In this document: piece by piece, positions 32,575 to 35,885 of the stretch
How positions within the stretch are numbered: position 1 is the stretch's first letter
Layout: every line of letters starts with the position of its first letter
Origin: Anthropogastromicrobium sp963652495
GTDB lineage: Bacteria; Bacillota; Clostridia; Lachnospirales; Lachnospiraceae
NCBI GenBank assembly: GCA_963652495.1
Contig: CAVJTU010000024.1
Coordinates: 1-35,885, forward strand
Reading direction: 5' to 3'
Length of the DNA: 35,885 bases
Position numbers and translations under genes: made by a program
Notes under the pieces: model-generated
Told to the model about the DNA's origin: nothing
Seen by the model: only the letters and a program-made list of their open reading frames with translations
Database searches by the model: none

Positions 32575-34077
32575 TTATTTTTCTGTATCGTTCGCCCAGA
32601 AAAGCGCGCAACGGACAGCTTTTTTCCATCCCTTTAGCTTCTGCTTACGCTGTTTTTCGCCGATTGATGAATGAAATGCACTCTGTAACTGCCAGTTTGC
32701 ACGAATCTCTTCCTTATTTTTCCAGTATCCGGTTGCCAGACCTGCCAGATAAGCTGCGCCAAGTGCCGTAGTCTCGATGCATCCCGGACGATCTACCTGT
32801 GCATCCAGTATATCTGCCTGAAACTGAAGTAAAAAGTTGTTTGCACTTGCGCCTCCGTCTGCCTTTAAGATATTGATAGTATAGCCGCTGTCCTGTTCCA
32901 TCGCTTCAAGTACATCATGCACCTGATATGCCAATGATTCCACCGCTGCACGCACAAAATGAGCACGGCTGACACCTCTTGTCAAACCCACAAATGTACC
33001 TCTCGCATACTGATTCCAATAAGGTGCGCCCAGCCCCGTAAATGCCGGAACCAGATAAGCACCTGCCGTATCCGCCACCGACTGGCACAACATTTCTGTC
33101 TCTGCAGCGCTTCGAATCATCCACAGCTCATCGCGAAGCCACTGAATCGCCGCACCTGCTACAAACACACTTCCTTCGAGTGCATATTGCACTTCCCCCG
33201 GCAAACCTGCTGCAATCGTTGTGACAAGACCATGTTCAGAATGCACCGGTTCACTTCCTGTATTCATCAAAAGGAAGCATCCGGTTCCATATGTATTTTT
33301 CACCTCGCCCGGCTCAAAGCAGCACTGACCAAAAAGTGCCGCCTGCTGATCTCCTGCGATACCCGCAATCGGAATTGCGCCTCCTGTAATCTCCGGATCG
33401 GTCTTTCCATAAATACAGCTGCTCGGAAGTACCTTCGGCAGCATTGTCTTCGGAATGTGAAAATAAGTCAAAAGTTCATCGTCCCACTCTAATGTATGGA
33501 TGTTAAAGAGCATCGTTCGAGATGCATTGGTATAATCCGTTGCATGAACCGCACCGCCTGTCAGCTTCCAGACAAGCCAGCAGTCGACCGTTCCAAAGAG
33601 AAGTTCTCCTGCTTCTGCACGCTTTCTCGCACCAGGCACCTGATCGAGTATCCACTCGATTTTTGTTGCCGAAAAATACGCATCCGGCACAAGACCTGTT
33701 TTTTCCTGCACGTTTTTTGTCATGCCTTCTGCCCGCAGACGGTCAATTCGCTCGCTTGTGCGACGGCACTGCCACACGATTGCCGGGTAAATCGGACGAC
33801 CTGTCTTTTTGTCCCAGATGATCGTAGTTTCTCGTTGATTCGTAATGCCGATCGCATGAATCTGCTCCGGCAGTGCATCAATCTTGTTCATGGCCTCTGA
33901 CATGACACTCACCTGCGATGCCCAGATTTCCATTGGATCGTGCTCTACCCAGCCGGGCTTTGGATAATGCTGTTCAAATTCTTTTTGTGCCACGCTGCAA
34001 ATCGTTCCCCTTCGATCAAACAAAATGCAGCGCGAACTGGTTGTTCCCTGATCAAGTGCCATCATATACTTTTCCAT
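32575..34077 (-). CDS. glpK: Glycerol kinase
   Basis: FGGY-family kinase that makes glycerol 3-phosphate from glycerol and ATP. 500 residues, the family length. MALDQGTTSSR (6-16) binds phosphate, ITNQRET and GWVEHDP are substrate-site motifs, catalytic Asp243 lies in AGDQQAALFGQ, and GGASANNFLLQFQADIL is the C-terminal adenosine region. In many Firmicutes a YH(F/Y)(Y/F)G motif just before the AGDQQ segment is phosphorylated by HPr to activate the enzyme; here that place reads SSCIYG (219-224), without His. AAGGAGG precedes the ATG. No glpF, glpD or glpO is adjacent; a solo gene with its own promoter. Confidence 0.97.
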   Translation of the reverse strand: MEKYMMALDQGTTSSRCILFDRRGTICSVAQKEFEQHYPKPGWVEHDPMEIWASQVSVMSEAMNKIDALPEQIHAIGITNQRETTIIWDKKTGRPIYPAIVWQCRRTSERIDRLRAEGMTKNVQEKTGLVPDAYFSATKIEWILDQVPGARKRAEAGELLFGTVDCWLVWKLTGGAVHATDYTNASRTMLFNIHTLEWDDELLTYFHIPKTMLPKVLPSSCIYGKTDPEITGGAIPIAGIAGDQQAALFGQCCFEPGEVKNTYGTGCFLLMNTGSEPVHSEHGLVTTIAAGLPGEVQYALEGSVFVAGAAIQWLRDELWMIRSAAETEMLCQSVADTAGAYLVPAFTGLGAPYWNQYARGTFVGLTRGVSRAHFVRAAVESLAYQVHDVLEAMEQDSGYTINILKADGGASANNFLLQFQADILDAQVDRPGCIETTALGAAYLAGLATGYWKNKEEIRANWQLQSAFHSSIGEKQRKQKLKGWKKAVRCALFWANDTEK

Positions 34078-34124
34078 TGTATTTCCTCCTTTTGCTTTGC
34101 AAATTTGTTCGTCTTCTTATATTC

Positions 34125-34153
34125 ATTATAGCTCATCGTCGCGATACTGTAAA
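34125..34153 (-). promoter_or_regulatory. glpK promoter
   Basis: Minus strand TTTACA (34153-34148, 5 of 6), 17-base spacer, TATAAT (34130-34125, perfect). The leader is about 40 bases. No cre-like or GlpP antiterminator-like element was recognised in the short leader. Confidence 0.8.
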
Positions 34154-34201
34154 CGGCAGATTTGCTGACACAGATGACACGGCAGATTCTGAATAATTAC
34201 C

Positions 34202-34561
34202 TTATTTTTTTAATTTCGGATGGCTAAGCAGCGATGCCAGATAGCCAAATACCATTGCAGCGCAGATACCTGCGGAACTGGCAGTCAGTCCACCCTTAAA
34301 AATGCCAATCAGTCCTTCCTCATCGACTGCCTTTTTGACACCTTTCCAGAGCGTATTGCCAAAACCAAGAAGCGGCACACTCGCGCCGGCTCCTGCCCAC
34401 TTTTTAAATGGTTCATAGACGCCAAATGCTCCTAAAAATACACCTGTCACCACAAGAATCACCATAATGCGTCCCGGCATCAGCTTTGTCTTGTCCATCA
34501 AAAGCTGGGACAGCGCACAGATTGCTCCTCCTACCGCAAATGCGATCAAATAGTCCTGCAT
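34202..34561 (-). CDS. spoVAE: Stage V sporulation protein AE (SpoVAEb type)
   Basis: Small membrane protein of the SpoVA channel, which moves dipicolinic acid into the forespore and releases it at germination. 119 residues with about three hydrophobic spans (about 3-20, 31-50, 93-112) and the family motif KTKLMPGRIMVILVVTGVFL. GVYEPFKKWAGAGASVPLLGFG is also typical. Its ATG lies inside the end of spoVAD (16-base overlap) and its AAAAGGAGG is within spoVAD codons, implying translational coupling. It marks the host as a likely spore former. Confidence 0.93.
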   Translation of the reverse strand: MQDYLIAFAVGGAICALSQLLMDKTKLMPGRIMVILVVTGVFLGAFGVYEPFKKWAGAGASVPLLGFGNTLWKGVKKAVDEEGLIGIFKGGLTASSAGICAAMVFGYLASLLSHPKLKK

Positions 34562-35658
34562 GAAGCGCCTCCTTTTGCAAATGCCTTATCTTTTTTTCCA
34601 CCCGCATCAAAACATTTATCGAATAAATCAAGTGCCTCAATGACAACTGCGTGCGCAATCCCCGGAATACTTGCACCCTCGTTAAAAGAAATCTTTGACA
34701 GCAATGCTCCTGTTGGGACAAACAGAACACGTTTCCAGATCCTTTTTTGAATCTGAGGCAGGATATATGCAGCCAATGTCACAGCACTGCATCCGCAGCC
34801 GCTTCCGCCTGCGTGAACATCCTGTTTTTTTCGCTCAAATATTTCCAGTCCGCAGTCCATATGACGATCGGAAATATTAATTTGTTTTTCACGAAGCAAG
34901 TCAATTAATAGTTTGCTTCCGATCTGGCTAAGATCACCCGTGATGATTTTATCGTAATCAGTTGGCTTTGTCTTAAAATCTTCAAAGTGCTGCACAATTG
35001 TATCGCAAGCAGCAGGTGCCATCGCTGCCCCCATATTCATCGAATCCGTAACTCCATAATCTACAATTTTTCCAGTTGTGATCCCTGTAATTTGGGCAAG
35101 CGGAATGTCTGGCTGTGTTGTGGTCTGTGCCTGAACACTTTCAAGTACAACGGCGCCTGCACCCGTCACAGTCCACTCTGCACTGAGCGGTCTCTGGTTT
35201 CCATAATCAGATGGAAAGCGAAACTGCCTCTCGGCAGAGGAATAATGACTGCTTGTCACACACAGTACATGATCTGCGTAGTCTGCGTTGACAAGCATTG
35301 CTCCTGTCGCAAGCGTCAATCCCATCGTAGAACATGCGCCATACATGCCGATTGTCGGGCAATTCAGTTCACTGATGCCAAAGCTGCTGGCGACACACTG
35401 GCCAAGCAGATCACCTGCCAACACATAGCGAATCTGCTTTGATGAAAGATGTGCCTTCTCAAGTACCTTTTTTGCGGCGCGTTTTTGAAGTTCACTTTCT
35501 GCCTGCTCCCAGTTATCTTGCCCACAAGTTCCATCTGGATCAACCTCATCAAACAATAATCCCAGCGGTCCTTCTGCCTCTTTCGGGCCAACAATAGAGG
35601 CTGCCTGCAAAATACGAGGCGGTCTCTCAAAACGTATACTTGCTGTTCCTGCCTGCAT
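34546..35658 (-). CDS. spoVAD: Stage V sporulation protein AD
   Basis: Cytosolic-face component of the SpoVA complex with a thiolase-like fold; the Bacillus protein binds dipicolinic acid. 370 residues from the ATG at 35658 (AAGGAG five bases before it). A GTG two codons upstream overlaps the ribosome site and is rejected. Family stretches: ERPPRILQAASIVGPKEAEGPL, GTCGQDNWEQAES, GISELNCPTIGMYGACSTMGLTL, RFPSDYGNQRPLSAEWTVTGAGA and the C-terminal GGSGCGCSAVTLAAYILP. In most Clostridia spoVAC precedes this gene; here the 227 bases up to the window end hold none. Expression is expected in the forespore under sigma-G, but no convincing sigma-G promoter was found. Confidence 0.95.
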   Translation of the reverse strand: MQAGTASIRFERPPRILQAASIVGPKEAEGPLGLLFDEVDPDGTCGQDNWEQAESELQKRAAKKVLEKAHLSSKQIRYVLAGDLLGQCVASSFGISELNCPTIGMYGACSTMGLTLATGAMLVNADYADHVLCVTSSHYSSAERQFRFPSDYGNQRPLSAEWTVTGAGAVVLESVQAQTTTQPDIPLAQITGITTGKIVDYGVTDSMNMGAAMAPAACDTIVQHFEDFKTKPTDYDKIITGDLSQIGSKLLIDLLREKQINISDRHMDCGLEIFERKKQDVHAGGSGCGCSAVTLAAYILPQIQKRIWKRVLFVPTGALLSKISFNEGASIPGIAHAVVIEALDLFDKCFDAGGKKDKAFAKGGASCRTI

Positions 35659-35840
35659 AATCACTCCTTAATCTGGTGCTGCCATTTCCAGCTATTCCTC
35701 CGCACTTTTCCATGAATTGGGGGACTGAATCGTTATTGCAAAATAAAAAACTCTATAATCTGTAAACGGCAGCCTTTTATTCTAAGGCTACTTTACCCAG
35801 ACGAATCAAAAACTATACACGCATTTTCATGATACCAGGG
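35659..35840. other. Non-coding region upstream of spoVAD
   Basis: No gene is visible. A 6-7-bp hairpin (AGCCTT / AAGGCT) lies at about 35772-35790. CTGAATCGTTA at 35725-35735 resembles motifs beside the rluF and queA stops. AT-rich hexamers such as TATAGT and TATAGA occur on the minus strand, without a convincing partner box. GGGTCAAAAGG just before the terminal repeat links it to the dispersed repeats at 12.0 and 22.4 kb. Confidence 0.5.
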
Positions 35841-35885
35841 TCAAAAGGTCAGAAAGCCGATGCAAGCTTGCTTGCAAGAGGATTT
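35841..35885. repeat. Right copy of the 45-bp terminal direct repeat
   Basis: Identical over all 45 bases to positions 1-45. It is preceded by GATACCAGG; the resulting GGTCAAAA (35839-35846) would pair with TTTTGACC at 44-51 if the two ends were joined or if the full element continues beyond the window. Confidence 0.85.

Noticed and set aside
34147..35772. 13-base CTGTAAACGGCAG shared between the glpK promoter region (34147-34159) and upstream of spoVAD (35760-35772), considered as a common regulatory site.
   Set aside because: Several repeated 13-mers are expected by chance in 36 kb. In glpK it is part of the -35, but near spoVAD there is no fitting -10.
35659..35840. Sigma-G promoter for spoVAD-spoVAE.
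   Set aside because: No pair matching the sigma-G pattern with proper spacing was found on the minus strand; TATAGT and TATAGA lack suitable partners.
1..35885. Plasmid or phage identity, suggested by the matching ends.
   Set aside because: There are no replication, partition, mobilisation, capsid, terminase or integrase genes; the content is core chromosomal.
1..35885. CRISPR array, toxin-antitoxin pair, restriction or other defence genes.
   Set aside because: No spaced repeats of the right type and no such protein families were seen in either strand.

Overview
The window reads as a chromosomal segment of a spore-forming, low-GC Gram-positive anaerobe, most likely a gut member of the Lachnospiraceae (Clostridia, Bacillota). 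The reasons are the whiA/rapZ/hprK cluster, a Crh-like HPr, strong AAGGAGG-type ribosome binding sites, spoVAD/spoVAE, a type I signal peptidase with a single membrane anchor, and a LacI-controlled sugar ABC transporter locus with a GH127 enzyme. Twenty-five protein genes are supported. Only arcC, lepB and pyrG lie on the plus strand. No rRNA, tRNA, CRISPR array, transposase, phage or plasmid replication gene was seen.

Left to right: rluF and queA (RNA modification); arcC on the opposite strand behind a structured or repeat-derived leader; a secreted or anchored SLT-type lytic transglycosylase with two SH3 domains and a PTETQ repeat linker; a SPOUT RNA methyltransferase; pfkA and dnaE; lepB on the plus strand with its own promoter and terminator; then a compact minus-strand operon hprK-murB-rapZ-whiA-crh, tightly overlapped and preceded by a good sigma-A promoter. 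Upstream of that lie uvrC and ftsH, with pyrG divergent from ftsH. From 22.5 to 32.1 kb there is a carbohydrate locus: a LacI regulator, a solute-binding protein, two permeases, a 906-residue protein of uncertain family (DUF5695-like), and a GH127 beta-L-arabinofuranosidase-like enzyme. No ATPase gene is present; such importers often borrow a shared MsmK-type ATPase. The last 3.3 kb carries glpK and spoVAD-spoVAE.

How the genes fit together: HprK phosphorylates HPr/Crh on Ser46, and the Crh-like protein here has Glu at position 15 in place of the PTS-active His, so it can only be a regulator. GlpK also lacks the His-bearing motif through which the PTS phosphorylates many Firmicute glycerol kinases. 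The carbohydrate locus looks like import of a plant-derived glycoside by a LacI-controlled transporter and its breakdown by two enzymes without signal peptides.

The most interesting spots are: (1) the carbohydrate locus with its uncharacterised 906-residue protein, a lipobox-less solute-binding protein and paired LacI-type operators; (2) a dense regulatory knot upstream of the lytic transglycosylase, with a strong promoter, a perfect WalR-type box on its start site, nested palindromes and a ribosome-binding-site/anti-site pair that only read-through transcripts would contain; (3) the 12-bp-stem-bounded element forming the arcC leader; and (4) an exact 45-bp direct repeat at the two ends of the window, which could make this chromosomal contig look circular.
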